A program made the position numbers and the translations under genes. The notes below the pieces were generated by a model. The model did not search any database and was not told the origin of the DNA. It was given only the letters and a program-made list of their open reading frames with translations. 64,000 nucleotides of DNA. Source: Riptortus pedestris (lineage: Eukaryota > Arthropoda > Insecta > Hemiptera > Alydidae). The stretch covers positions 145,993,501 through 146,057,500 of the forward strand of contig CM032229.1 in NCBI GenBank assembly GCA_019009955.1, given 5' to 3'. Shown here piece after piece: positions 36,941 to 49,009 of this stretch. Numbering within the stretch: position 1 is the first letter of the stretch; each line of letters starts with the position of its first letter.

Positions 36941-37751
36941 AAAATTCTTTCCACTAAGGAAGAAACAGATAATCGGATTTCAGATGACGCACTTTTGAGC
37001 TATGTACGAGAGAAATATTTTTATTTTTGCTGAGCCCCAGTTTCATGAAGTTTTTAATATTCGTTTGCACTACTTTACCTTAAACATATCGAAAGTGATT
37101 TTACATAGTAAAATAATTTTAAAGTTCATCTTTTCTTGTAAATTTATATTTGTACATATTAAAATTCTTCTTTGCCCCCGAAATTCAAGTTATTGAGTCA
37201 TATGCTGCAGATATTATCTACTTCTATTAAACTTCTCTGGAGAGACTTAATGTTTATTGCAAGGATTGCTAGCGTCCATGCAGAGGAGCATACATTTAAA
37301 ACGTCATTCATCAAAGCTCATATAGTAGAGTCATACGGTCATTGATTACATATAATGCTGAAATTGCTGAGTAAACAGTCAAATGCACCCCAGAAAAAGT
37401 ACTATTGGCGAAGCTTATTAGGTAAGTAACTTTCTGGGATTGGGTGGCTTGTAGAAATCTGATAAGAAAAGTGTAGAAGCACCTGACTGAAAAGGCCCAG
37501 AGCTTCAAACCAGAATAAGGGAGGTAGATCATGATTAAGGTTCCTCCTGGTTCAATGAACTCCATCAAACTCTTCCTTTAGAATCGAACTAATCTTTTCA
37601 TCATGAATCGATTCTTCATTGAATAAGGTTTGAAATTCTAACCCAAGACCAAAGTAAGGGCTTTTAAACAGCAGGACCGCATCAATGTGCTACGTGATTT
37701 TGGTAACGAGGTACGTGACTAGAATTCTCTCTCGTATCGCTCGCATACATT
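36941..37751. other. AT-rich intergenic sequence
   Basis: Frames of 64 and 85 codons exist without family resemblance. Nothing is supported. Confidence 0.35.
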
Positions 37752-38510
37752 AAAAAAAGTCCGTCACGCAGGGACTGCGTAAACTAAGCAGATTTTCCAC
37801 GTGAAGGTTTACAATAGATAAATATACAGGTAACACAGCCGTGAAATGCTCAGTAAATGTACAATACAAGGCTGAATTGTAAACAACAGGCAAGCCAACC
37901 TCGTAGCGCTGCATAGATAGACCGGAAAGACAAACAATTAGTGAGATATATTTGAATATAACTATTAATTTTATTGAAAACAATTTACTAAAGCTAGTGG
38001 TGTAATTTGTAATGAATCAGAATCAGTTTTATCTCAATCACTCAAATTTTAGTAATCCAAAAACAGAACGTATTTGCATATATCTCACAAAGTAAAAGTT
38101 CAATGAAAACAATATTTGGTATTTAGGCTTCAATTAATATCTTTTATTATATAACAGAGCATTATTTATGTAACACTAGTAGAAGTGGGGGTTTACAAAA
38201 GGCTGAAAACTGAAAAATGCAAATATCTCGGTTAATATTCAAGATAGAGAATAAATGTATATAACATCATTTATAGTGTATATAATTTTCAATAAGATTA
38301 ATTCTATACACTTTTTCGATCCGACTTTTAGTAACGGAGATATTTCGAATTTTCAAAATTCTCCTCCTCTAAACCCCCCCCCCTCTCTCTGGTCCGATTT
38401 CAGCCGTTAAAGAACTTTATCTTTTTTTGTACATAAATCGACTACATATAGAGTTTGGTTACGTTTCCAAAAAAATTGCGACCTCTAGAGTGGTAACAGA
38501 CAAATGTGTA

Positions 38511-38562
<52 letters not shown>

Positions 38563-38690
38563 GTTTTGAACGGACCAAATTTTCGTCATGTCCTAGGTAG
38601 GATCGATGGGCATTTGAAGAAAAAAGTCGAAAATTCCGTCATGAGTACAACCTCAATAGCTGATTTCCTTTAAGGGAAATTTGCTAAAAG
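37752..38690 (-). mobile_element. HINE-like element, near-complete, inverted
   Basis: Starts with the 3' terminus reversed: A run, GTCCGTCACGCAGGGACTGCGT, 'aaactaagcagattttccacgtg'. The body is complete and includes 'aaaccccccccc'. A TA tract occupies 38507-38557. It ends 'tgatttcctttaagggaaatttgctaaaag'. It is one of the clearest full copies. Confidence 0.8.
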
Positions 38691-38724
38691 ACTTAATGAC
38701 AAGGATTTATAAAACACTTAATGA

Positions 38725-38913
38725 CAAGGATAGACAACCTTATGCAAATACTGCAACAAACACCTTGCGATAAAACACATACTGACAGACTGCATCCAAC
38801 GAAAGAATTTTGACATACCCAACGATATGAGAGAACTACTAACTGACAGCAGCCTAAATATTCCACGAATACTAATATATCTAAAACATATAAACATTTA
38901 CAAATACATGTAG
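38725..38913 (+). pseudogene. LINE ORF2 C-terminal fragment 1
   Basis: The frame reads QPLCKYCNKHLAIKHILTDC and then continues with NIPRILIYLKHI and a stop. The C-x2-C, then IKHIL-x2-C pattern is the C-terminal end of Jockey-like polyproteins. It starts abruptly just after a HINE end. Confidence 0.65.
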
Positions 38914-38998
38914 TATAAAATAGAACAGGTCTATAGCATAGTTAAAAAGATTTAAAAGGGATAACTTTTATAATATTCATTCAAAGAGACAGTACGTA

Positions 38999-39296
38999 GA
39001 TTCAAGAAGAGACAAAGTCGTCCTCACAAGACTACGTATTGGACATACACCTGACACATTCTTACATAATGAACAGAAAAGACAAGCCTACTTGTAGTCA
39101 TTACAACACTGGACTAACTATAAAACACCTACTAACAGAATGCAGATTACGAGCTTACTTAAACATTCCACATAACTTGAAGGAACTACTGACTGAGGGT
39201 GGCCCAATTCTGACATTTTTAAAAACAATTGGGCAGTTTGAGAATATTTAATTCCATATTTTAATTTTTTTAATGTGTGCGTGCGTGCGTATGTGT

Positions 39297-39370
<74 letters not shown>

Positions 39371-39704
39371 CAAAGAGAGACGTGATTCAATTTGAATGAT
39401 GCCTGTTTTTTGAATATTTTTTGTTTAATAGTCACCAAGTTTACTTTTCTCCTATTTATTTACCACCTGTTTTTAGTTCTATGTTATGTTCGAGTTTCTT
39501 GTTTCATTTATGTTCCGTTCTTTTAGTTTGGTTCTTTTTATTATTTCGTGTTCCAAGTTTTGTTAATATTTATTATTATTCTATGTTCTGTTGTTATTTC
39601 TTGTTCTATGTATTGTTATTTTGTTTACTTGTTTTTGTTTTGTTTTCCCCCCACGTTTAAGAAGAGCAAGTCGCCATAGTTGAGGAGCTCAGCACAATAA
39701 ATAA
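38999..39704 (+). mobile_element. 5'-truncated Jockey-like LINE: C-terminus plus 3' UTR
   Basis: RDKVVLTRLRIGHT is followed, after a small frame slip, by HSYIMNRKDKPTCS and GLTIKHLLTEC, ending FLKTIGQFENI and a stop at 39251. TRLRIGHT...C-x2-C...TIKHLL-x2-C is the canonical C-terminal region of Jockey-like LINEs. A long GT tract (39276-39369) lies in the 3' UTR. The 3' end 'gaagagcaagtcgccatagttgagg...cacaataaataaattta' resembles the tail of such elements. Confidence 0.7.
39276..39369. repeat. (GT)n microsatellite
   Basis: About 90 bases of GT with GTGC at its start, inside the 3' UTR of a LINE remnant. Confidence 0.9.
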
Positions 39705-39889
39705 ATTTAGACGAAGTACGGAAATGAGAAACACTCAGATATTTAAGGAATATTTTCCATAATATATAAATAAAGTACAACCAAGAATATATTATTCTAA
39801 TTACCTATTATACAGAGAGCTTGCCAATCACCATGTGGGGCACAAACCAAATATATAAATAAACAAATAAAATAAAAATAAAAAAGACA

Positions 39890-40251
39890 TATGTACCGAC
39901 ACCATACATAAATGGAACAGAGAATGGACGACATGTAACAAGTCTTACAGCTTACATCAATACATACCAAATATAACTCACAATAACTACAACACAATTA
40001 AGAGTCACCATCACAAATGCACACGATTTCTAACTGAACATAGACAGACCAGGACATATTTAATAAGATTTAAATTTCAAGACAAATGCACTTGCGAAAC
40101 AGAGGCAACACAAACGTTTTTTCATATGCTCTATGACTGTTCAACATTTAATCAAAATAGAACATATTTCATAATGAACATAATTTTAAAAGGATGTAAT
40201 TGGTTAGAAACACCTCATAATTATTTAATAAATATAATTAATAACACATAA
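39890..40251 (+). pseudogene. LINE ORF2 C-terminal fragment 2
   Basis: An open frame without start codon, from about CTDTIHKWNREWTT through HHHKCTRFLTEHRQTRTYLI, FKFQDKCTCETEATQTFFHM and LYDCSTFNQNR, ends in a stop at 40251. The pattern F-LT-H...YL-RF...C-C...Q-TFxHxLxDC is the RNase H-distal end of Jockey/I-type LINEs. Only the last roughly 120 codons remain. Confidence 0.65.
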
Positions 40252-40404
40252 AGTTTATCAAATGTCTAGATATGGATGTAGCATTAGAATATAAAGTCGA
40301 TTGTGAGAAAAGATAATTATAATTCAATATATTTGCCACACAGAGTCGCAAATTAAAGAAAAGAAAAACCGTAACATTGGTTGAGTTTAACTATATTTTA
40401 TTCG

Positions 40405-40985
40405 TTAGTTTTTTTTTTTTTCATTTATTAATTGTATTTGTAGTTATCTTATTTATTTCATTATTTTTTTATATTTAATCTTCTTTATTTAATTATTTTT
40501 TCATTTTATCTTACTTATTTCATTATTTTATCTTACTTATTTCATTATTTTTTCATTTTATCTTACTTATTTCATTATTTTTTCATTTTATCTTACTTAT
40601 TTCATTATTTTTTTATTTTATCTTACTTATTTCATTATTTTATATTACTTATTTCATTATTTTTTCATTTTATCTTACTTATTTCATTATTTTTTTATTT
40701 TATCTTACTTATTTCATTATTTTATTTTATCTTACTTATTTCATTATTTTATCTTACATATTTCTTTATTTTATCTTCTTTATTTCATTATTTTATCTTA
40801 CTTATTTCATTATTTTTTCATTTTATCTTACTTATTTCATTATTTTATCTTACATATTTCTTTATTTTATCTTCTTTATTTAATTATTTTTTCATTTTAT
40901 CTTACTTATTTCATTATTTTATCTTACTTATTTCATTATTTTATCTTATTTATTTCATTATTTTTATATTTTATCTATTTCATTC
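40405..40985. repeat. AT-rich minisatellite array
   Basis: About 25 imperfect tandem units built from TTATTTCATTATTTTATCTT, with variants carrying an extra TTTTTCA or TTTTTTA. It lies directly after the LINE fragment ending at 40251. There is no coding capacity. Confidence 0.9.
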
Positions 40986-41204
40986 TATTTTTTTTAAGAT
41001 TACATTTGAATATATGGCATGACCCATTACATACTTTATACTGAAAAATGTATTTAAAAATACTCATACATGTAATAAGCCATGGGGCAATGGAACATGT
41101 TCTCAAATAAATAACTTATTCATGAAGTTGCTATAAGTAGAAAAAAAGACGACGAGAAAGTGGGCACAAGGGACTTTATTAAATTAAAAAATATACCTGA
41201 AGCA

Positions 41205-41400
41205 GTGGCAGCATAAACTGAGCAGATCAATCAATACATAATAGTAGATTCACTATTTCTAAATAAAATTCAATGTGTAGAAGTGGGGATTAACTGAGGG
41301 CTGAAAACCCTTCGGAGTATAAATAAGTCGCTTAATATTTGAGTTCCGAAAACATGAAATGAAAAATGAGATTCAGTTATCCTATGCAACTCTTTTTTAA
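41205..41400 (-). mobile_element. HINE-like fragment, inverted
   Basis: 'gcagcataaactgagcagatc' followed by 'gtgtagaagtggggattaactgagggctgaaaacc' and 'cgcttaatatttgag' matches the reversed 3' third of the family. Confidence 0.5.
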
Positions 41401-41537
41401 TTGGGTTTTAAATTCAAACCGACCTTAATTATTAGTGTCATTACTAATAAACTAAACTGCAGACGACCATGACAGACTACTAAGTACATTAGTTCCCTTC
41501 TAATTTAATGATTAGTTAGGCTGGAGGGGAGAACTGG

Positions 41538-41574
41538 TATATATGCAGCTCGCATCATTCATACTGCATCAGTT
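41538..41574 (+). promoter_or_regulatory. TATA box and TCAGT initiator of the peptide gene at 41607
   Basis: TATATATG starts at 41538 and TCAGTT spans 41569-41574, with the initiator A at 41571, 31-33 bases downstream of the TATA. The leader is 36 bases and CA-rich. The upstream words 'taatgattagt' and 'ggaggggagaac' are shared with the duplicate at 52352. Confidence 0.75.
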
Positions 41575-41606
41575 CACCGGTAACCACCAACAGAACAACA
41601 ACTAAC

Positions 41607-43374
41607 ATGTATTTCATCAAGGTAACTTCATTATAAAATCAATAATTATATTTACCATAATGGAAACTTAAAAACCAACAATCACTTCCCTTGTCTAATA
41701 GTATTTCTACTATCTGGAGCAATAAAAAAGGGCTGTTTATTCAAGAATATTTATTTAAGACTTTGTTCTGTAAGTGCACATCGCCTTGAAAAGTATATGT
41801 TCATTTATCCTGATAAATTGGGCTCACTACTACACTTCATATATATAAAATCTAGTTGTTTTCTATGAGACAGAAAAAGTACCCATTTTTCAAAAATAAT
41901 GCCAATGCTCTATCCGTAAACCAATTAACTGTCATCAATTTCCTATTCGGACATTATTTGAAGACTTTGACTAATAAGAGACATTTATCCCGCTAGTTTC
42001 TCCCTGTGGATCCTCATGGATTAATTTACTAGGTGCTAACCTACAATTGATACCCTCAGGGACATTTCTGGGACACAGGGATTCGAGTCTCTGAGGGTTC
42101 GGAACTATATATTTTCATATATATGATAACGAAATTATTGAATAAAATTAAATATTTTAGCTTCTCATTTCAAGTAAGAGTACTCATAGAAATCCATACA
42201 ACGTTGTATGCCTTCGAAAAATGACATATCGAGCTTCCTTCACTACATTATCCAAATAATCTTACTTGAATTTACATTTTTGGGGTAATCGTTGTATCAA
42301 TGGATCTGCTGAAAATGATTCTCCCTCCAAGAAGTGACAAATTAGAATAAACTCAATTTTTTCATGAGTCTAACTTTTTTTTTCCATAAAGAGTAGAACT
42401 AACTGAATGATACATCAAACCTTTAACTATTTATCTTCTCAAATTAATTTTTTTTTATCTGAGTAATTATTTTCTCTCCTATTTTATTACATACTATTTT
42501 TTAAATATAATATTTATTTCATAGTTTTTGCCCCTGAAGTGGACAAACTATGGTCTGAGAGATAAATTGAACGAGAATTGCTTTCAACTAACATCTGTTA
42601 TTTTCTTGAAAAGTGTTCTGACTTCCCCATCAAGCTAGACCAGAAACATATTTTCTTTGAGTTAGAATATGCTTAGTTTATATCAATATTGAAGAAAATT
42701 ATATTATTGATATTCATCATAAATATGGGATACACCGTCAAAAAAATAATGAATAACTATTAGGTATCCAATTCAGAAACACTTTAGGAAGTTTGCCTTC
42801 GAAAGAAGAATTTTCTGTATCGGTTTGCTACCTGTACTTGTGGCTTAGCTGGTTGACTGGTGGACTTGTTATCTCGGAAATACTGGTTTTGTTCTTAGTA
42901 CAAGAATCCCCCTTTTACCACTAACTTTTGGTGGTGAGGTTGGCAAGACACAATTCTTAACGATTATCAAGATACTATGTTTTGTCTTGTCTTGCAGTAT
43001 ATTTTAAAGAAGTTTAGTGCCGTTAGCGTAGGTCAAACAATTGTTCTAGTTCAAAAACCATCCACCTGTTCCCATAAATCACAAAGATTTGTACTGTTGC
43101 AACTAAACCATTTCGTATTACGCACACTTGATTATCTCGATAATCTTAATTTAATATAATTGTATATTTATAATATGTATTTTTTTTTTATTTCTTCTAG
43201 TTCTTCATGATGCTGTTCCTCGCCGCCTTCGCCTATGCTCAAGGATACGGTGGCCATGGAAATGGTGGTGGCTATGGTGGATATGGTCATGCCATTTCTC
43301 AGCAGAACAACAACCTCTATTCCTACCACCCAGTACCTGTTGTATACAAGAAGACTGGCTCCTATCACTACTGA
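41607..43374 (+). CDS. Short secreted Gly/Tyr/His-rich peptide, two exons (copy A)
   Basis: Exon 1 codes MYFIK (41607-41621) and is followed by GTAACT. Exon 2 (43201-43374) follows a T-rich tract and TTCTAG. The product has 62 residues. Residues 1-18 are a signal peptide (core FFMMLFLAAFAYA), with cleavage predicted before Gln19. The mature 44-mer has a GYGGHGNGGGYGGYGH segment, then SQQNNN, then YSYHPVPVVYKK and a SYHY end. It contains 11 Gly, 8 Tyr and no Cys. The polyadenylation signal AATAAA is at 43490. Exon 2 differs from the copy at 55932 by one synonymous base. Tyr-rich, Cys-free secreted peptides can be cuticular, adhesive or antimicrobial. None of these can be chosen from sequence. 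Confidence 0.85.
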
Positions 43375-43920
43375 TTCAAGCGATTCGGTTACCTCACTCT
43401 GCAGCAACAATGTTAATGTGTATATAAATTGAGTACCTCAGCTGTTTAATTTATATTTGTTATCAAAATTCAAAAATATTATAAAAAAAAATAAATTATT
43501 TTTTTACAACATACATTTTGTATCCTTCACTGTTATTCATTCATTCCGAATTTGCCTATAATTCTTTACTCTGCTGCCATTGAACTGCAAATGAGTTATT
43601 TAACCATTTATGACAATTATGGATTAAATTATCATAGATATCAACACAATGCCTTCTTCAATAACGCCAGTTTGGAGAAATCTATGTCAAAGTAACCACT
43701 TCATCATCAACAGTGCTGCTGGTAAACAAAGCTATTAAAAATGCCAAACACTTTTTACATGCCTGGCCCACCAACAACCTAAAATAATCTATGTGCATTC
43801 TAAAGGTTAAATAAAACCAGAGATAATAGCTTAAAATAATTCAATCGATATCGCAATGAATATAAATTGATTAATGAATATGACACTTGAAATTAAAAAT
43901 TTCATGTTTAGAAATTGAGC

Positions 43921-44431
43921 TTTTTTTTTTTTTTTTTTTTTAAAAAAATTGCATTGTGAATCTAGCCTCATTTTTTCGAGGAATAATCTAATAAAAAGAA
44001 TATTTATGAAAAAATTCCTAACATTTTTCATTGTGATCTTAAAAATATATAAACAGTAAAACTAGATCGAGACTATTGATTTCTAAGAAGTAAATCATCT
44101 TAGGAGTAGATGGAACAATGTGTTTTGGGAATTATAGAGCAACAAGATAATTAAGTATAGTTCCTGGCAGCGACAATAATAGTGCAGTTATGCAAAGAGT
44201 TATAAAATTTTGTAACGAAAAGGAAATATGAATATTTATTGATGAAATAAATTAAAATTTAATAAATAAATAAAGTAATTAGATGACCAAAGGAAAGTCC
44301 TAAAGTCTGGGTTGCGTAAACCACGCATATTTCCCCAAATGTAGGAACTATTCTCGGTTTTTCCTTTTATAATAGCCTGGCCTAACGGAATAAATTGTAG
44401 CCGTTTTCTACTGGATTAATTAGTTATATAT
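43921..44431. other. AT-rich sequence with T run and HINE relic
   Basis: A T run of about 20 bases is at 43921-43940. 'gtctgggttgcgtaaaccacgcatatttcccc' near 44310 is a decayed inverted HINE 3' terminus. Nothing else is seen. Confidence 0.4.
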
Positions 44432-45543
44432 GTTACTGTAAAACCCCGGAGTGTGGTAAATCCTAAGATTTACCAGAAGCGTTGGTAAATGTCCGATTTT
44501 ATCTGTCAAATCGGACTTTAGCCTGTAAATCTTAGGATTTTCCAAAAGCTAGAATTATCAATCTGGATACGTCTTTCGGACTTTTACCAACAGATTTTGG
44601 TAAATCCTAACATTTCCCAGCGTCTGCCGGTAAAAGTTGGTATACAGTTTATTTGAAATGAAACTTTTAGAATAAGTTTTATTATTATTTCTTACAGCAT
44701 GGGAGGGAATTGTGGCACTTGCTAACTTGCATAAACATTTTCTATTTGAACATTTTTTTAAGCAGTTGCATTTTTTGAAGCCCTGGCCAAATCTCTTCGT
44801 CGGGCACTTCATCAGGAGACCTGAAATTCTCGGTGCAAATTGTAAACTGATTATGCGAATATTTTTTTACTATCACTGCAATCATGTTTTTGGGGTCGAT
44901 TTTAGATCGGTCGACATCAGGAATTTCGATCCTCACGTTCTGGCCAACTTCGGGATCTGGGAATTTTCCTTTCTTCGTTTTTTCCATTTTATGGCCTGTG
45001 ATTCAAGACCTTCCTTTGCTGCTTGGTGAATTTCTTTGACAGAGCACATCTTCTGTTCGGTGGCAGATAACTTATTATTGGCACTGTCTTGCTGACGTTT
45101 TCCGCCATCAGGATGCTTAACTTTCAATGTTTGTGTCATATATTCCTCAAGAGCTAACGTTTGAACATTCTGGTTGGGAAGTAGATGGAAAATATACAGT
45201 AGTGTCATCAAGATTTTGTTCAAGCATTGGAGATTGGTTATCAAATCACGAGAGATTTTCGAGGTAGCCAAACACATATTCCTCTTCACTGGGCATTTAC
45301 CAATGAGTCTTGGGAAATCCGCACATTTACCAAACAGCATTGGTAAAAGTACGAAATGTCACATTTATTTAATGTTTTTCGGGCATTTACCAAGCCAGAC
45401 GGTAAATCCGGGGATTGACCAACTGCCAAGCGGTAAAAGCTCGAATTTCATCTAGATTTCGGACTTTAACCAGTGCTCTTGGTAAATCCTAGGTTTTACC
45501 GGTAAGTCCTGACATTTACCACACTTCGGGGTTTTACAGTAAC
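44432..45543 (-). mobile_element. Terminal-inverted-repeat element with KRBA2-like integrase C-terminus
   Basis: The ends GTTACTGTAAAACCCCG (44432) and CGGGGTTTTACAGTAAC (to 45543) are exact reverse complements, and the similarity continues to GTGTGGTAAAT. GGTAAA/TTTACC words recur many times near both ends. On the minus strand three overlapping frames carry the C-terminal region of a KRBA2-like (Ginger/GIN-type integrase) transposase: KEGLESQAIKWKKR, VGQNVRIEIPDVDRSKIDPK, GQGFKKCNCLKKCSNRKC. The frames are separated by shifts and the integrase core is absent. Exact superfamily placement (Ginger or IS3EU) is inference. Confidence 0.75.
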
Positions 45544-46240
45544 CTTTATACAATAAAATTCTAAATTAAATGCCATATGCACAATTAGCGTCTGACTAAA
45601 ATATGGGGAGATGACATCTGACATTTTATCGTACTTTTATACAATGTCATGTCACGCAAATCCCTTCTTTATATGTTTAAAACTACAGAAGATACGTGCA
45701 TCTTTGTTTCCGGAGAACTTTAGGCAAACTTTCATGGTTTGGTAATTTGAGAACTAGTTTAGGTAATGATAATAAATTTTTTGTTCCTTCAAAACATTTA
45801 TCAAAAATGTATTTCATTCCCTTAGAGTGTTTTGACACACAATTACTTAAGCGATTACATAAAAATGATTTTGGAAAAATATTTTAATTCATTTTTTTTT
45901 AAATTAAAAATTTGTTCTTTCTTGACAAAGTTGGTTTTGATGCTACTCTTAGTTATGAGAAGTACTTGCTTCAACTTCTCATAACCCGTATTCCAAGGGT
46001 ATGCAAGATTATAAATTACTGTGATTGTCTCCTCATTATCTGCTGTTGTTGGTATAATCATCTTGGCTATTGAAGGTGAGGTTCTCCACCAGTGTGATCT
46101 TCGACATCATTACGATTTGTATGTTTATCTGGGAGGCGAGAGCTGCTGCTTGCCTTACTCGTAGCGCTATCCAATATCTGTGTTCGAATCATATTAGAAT
46201 AATATTCTTTTCTTTTGCAATGCATGTGAGGATAATCCTT
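45544..46240. other. AT-rich intergenic sequence
   Basis: Frames of 63-79 codons occur on both strands, one with a plausible hydrophobic start at 46070. None has supporting context. Confidence 0.3.
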
Positions 46241-46960
46241 GTTTTTGAAGAACTAGAAGACCGAAAAATGACCATGACACTTCGGGGTAAGCCAGACATC
46301 AGTGTGTGACAAATTGCGGATGTTTCTCGACCAGTGGTTCACAGAGTTTTATAAAAGCTCTGATACCATTCCATTTATATTTATCTTCTCCACGTGATCA
46401 TGACGTAGGAAGGAGGTAGACAATTTAGTCTTTGGGCGATTGGGCAAACAACACAAGATGGAAACCAAGAAGCTTTCGTTTTTAAAGGACTCTCGTCCCT
46501 TAGCTGGAATGTAACAAAATCGGAACAACTCGCATAGTTGGTCGGTTAATTATACGCACTGAATGAGATGGCAGACTGCCAACATTGCGTGAGCAAATAA
46601 TTGGTCCGACGTATTTGAGACTAGCCTTTCAAGAGAGGTTTTACGCTGATCTCATTAGAAAGCACCTGACAGGGCGCCTGGTAGATTTGGCCCTTTGGAG
46701 GAGAAGTACCATATGGTTGCAGCATGCTGGGTGTCCAGCTATTTTCTCACGGTAAGCAAGAGAGTGAAATATTTGGGAGACGTTGCGCAGGGCAAGGAGG
46801 GACAGTTGCATGCCCCACACCTGACACATCTGGACTTTTTTTTTAGAGTTGTCCTGCCAGAGCATTCTAATAGCTCTGGCGCCTGAGGCCACCTAGGAAG
46901 TCATTAGGAACTCTCAACGGACAAAACGAAAACATGGTATGTCCATTTTGGAAATGCTGA
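46241..46960 (+). pseudogene. Tc1/mariner-like transposase, heavily decayed
   Basis: The pieces are in the right order: DISV-stop-QIADVSRPVVHRV, resembling the second helix-turn-helix. Further on, QHAGCPAIF resembles the 'QQDGxPxHF' segment, and PHLTHLDFFF resembles 'PRSPDLTPLDFF', which precedes the last catalytic Asp. All are broken by stops and shifts. The match is by eye and the middle third is not readable. Confidence 0.4.
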
Positions 46961-47502
46961 AAGAGATGTTTTTGTTGCAAGTATTCCTAGTTACTTCAGA
47001 AATGTTTAGATCTTGCTGCCACAAAGCAAAGCATACTCTCTTGGAACAAAACATTGATGACCGATTAGTTAAAATCAGATCAAATTAACGTCATAAAAAC
47101 ACTTGTTATCTTCGATAATCGGAGTCCCTACTTGAATGAAAAAAAAGTTTATTAATTTGTGAAAGAAATGGAAAGTATGTATATATAACCCAAAAAAATA
47201 AACATGCTCACGAAGTACCAAACAATCACATAGCCTAAGGAAACAAAAACACAGAGACCTACATAACTCATTTAACTTTGATCATATAGACGTGGAATTT
47301 GTGGGGTATTTTTATACACTGCTTCTTCTAAAGAAGTACGATAAGGAAGTCAGAGGTAATTAACACAATCAAACTTTTGGCCGGACGTTGTGGAAAATTA
47401 TGCGCATTTGACGTTAAATTTAGAAAATAATCGTAGATAATTAAACTATTTTGAGATTCTGGATGGTGAAGGAAAGCTTAAATTTAACAGCTTTGTTCAT
47501 CA

Positions 47503-47996
47503 CAAAAAAGTCCGTCACGTAGGGGCGCGTAAACTAAGCAGATTTCCCACGCGAAGGTTTACAATAGGTAAATATACATATAAGTAACACTACCGTGAAT
47601 GCTCAGTAAATTTACAATAAAAGTTAATAATCTCTTCAACGGATAGCGGTTGAATTGTAAACAAATAGGTCAGCCAGCCTCGTAGCGCTGCAAAGATAGA
47701 TCGGAAAGACAAACAATTAATGGAATACATCTGAATATAACTTACTAATTTTATTGAAAAAATTTTTGACAAAGCTAGTGCTGTAATTTGTAATGAATAA
47801 GAATCAGTTTTATATCAATCACTCAAAAATTCGAAATTCTCCCCCTCTAACCCCCCCCCCCCTCCGATTTCAGCAGTTAACGAACTTGATCTTTCTTTTT
47901 ACATAAAACAACTAAATATCGAGTTTGATCAAACAAAAATTGCGACCGCTAGAGCGGTAACAACCAAATACACACATACACACACACACATATATG

Positions 47997-48047
<51 letters not shown>

Positions 48048-48170
48048 CTTTGAACGGACCTCATTTTCGTCATCTGCTGGGTAGGATTAATGGACATTTG
48101 AAGAAAATTTCAAAAATTTCGCCATTAGTACGGCCTCAATAGCTGATTTCCCATAAGGGAAATCTTCTAA
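47503..48170 (-). mobile_element. HINE-like element, near-complete, inverted
   Basis: Starts A run, GTCCGTCACGTAGGGGCGCGTAA, 'actaagcagatttcccacgcg'. It carries the reversed body with a small deletion. The core has CA and TA tracts (47968-48045). It ends 'tttgaacggacctcattttcgtcatctgctgggtaggatt' and 'cccataagggaaatcttctaaaa'. Confidence 0.75.
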
Positions 48171-48250
48171 AAATGTGATTTAAGTGGCAGAGCAGAAAAA
48201 AACACTTGTGTCATCATAAGTGGTTTCACAGACAACTGGTCTGAGCTAAG

Positions 48251-48580
48251 TGTAGCGGCGAGGTACTCGCGAATGAATAACCTTGACAGCTAGTCATAAT
48301 TTCCATATGTTCGCGAGTATCTCGCTGCTATACGTTGCTATAGAGAAGTCCCTATAACTTAGTCAGGTTAGGCTAAGTGAGTCTCCTATCAGCATTCGAA
48401 TAGTGAACCTCGTTTTAGGTTATAGTGCGTGTTTATAAACTGGGAAATACCGGAGTCTGAAGTGCGGCCGTGAATGGACCTTGTTAATAACTTTATAATT
48501 ATTTATTATTGTTGTTAATATATTTGATTTAGTTAAATTGGCCTTGACTTCTTCTTTACGTCTCGCATCGCCCCTCCACA
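48251..48580 (+). mobile_element. Solo LTR with 4-bp target duplication
   Basis: A 330-base unit begins TGTAGCGGCGAGG and ends CCCTCCACA (TG...CA). It is flanked by TAAG at 48247-48250 and 48581-48584. The first 85 bases contain an inverted pair, AGGTACTCGCGAA and TTCGCGAGTATCT. It has no coding frame and no adjoining internal region, as expected for an LTR left by recombination. Orientation is from the TG...CA ends only. The family is unknown. Confidence 0.5.
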
Positions 48581-49009
48581 TAAGGTTACCCTATGATCCT
48601 GGCGTCTTTTCTCGCTTGCGTGCAGTTACATGCCATGGCTTAAACCAAATGAAATGCCAATGATAATGGTGCATGCCCATATTACTCTGCTGCTATCTAG
48701 TTTGTTTGTTATGAAAAAATCTATTAATTAAGGTCTATTACATTTTCCGACCCGTGTATTGGAACAAAGATATCGTGTACAACTTTTAAATGAATTTATT
48801 TTATATAATTTTTAAATGAAATCGAACGATTTGAATGAAAAGCTGTGTTTATGACTACAAGAAATTCATGTGGTTCAAATATCAGATTTTGTAATCAGGC
48901 CATCCGTTTTTGATTTGAGTCTTCTTATTTTGATATATGATGAGCATCGACGGACTATAGGACATCAGGTGATTTTGAAGTTCTATTGGCAACATTCTGT
49001 TCGTGTATA

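Larger units (their letters stand above)
41430..43920 (+). repeat. Segmental duplication, unit A (carries a peptide gene)
   Basis: It aligns with 52240-56740. The promoter and leader ('gaccatgacaga...tactgcatcagttcaccggtaa'), both coding exons, the 3' UTR and weaker similarity to about 43920 are shared. The introns (1.6 and 3.5 kb) do not visibly align. Confidence 0.75.

Noticed and set aside
40405..40985. CRISPR-like regular array
   Set aside because: Units are contiguous and imperfect without distinct spacers, and the genome is eukaryotic. It is a minisatellite.
45855..46309. Two frames with plausible-looking protein sequence on opposite strands
   Set aside because: Neither has a recognisable domain, promoter or splice context, and composition matches the AT-rich background.
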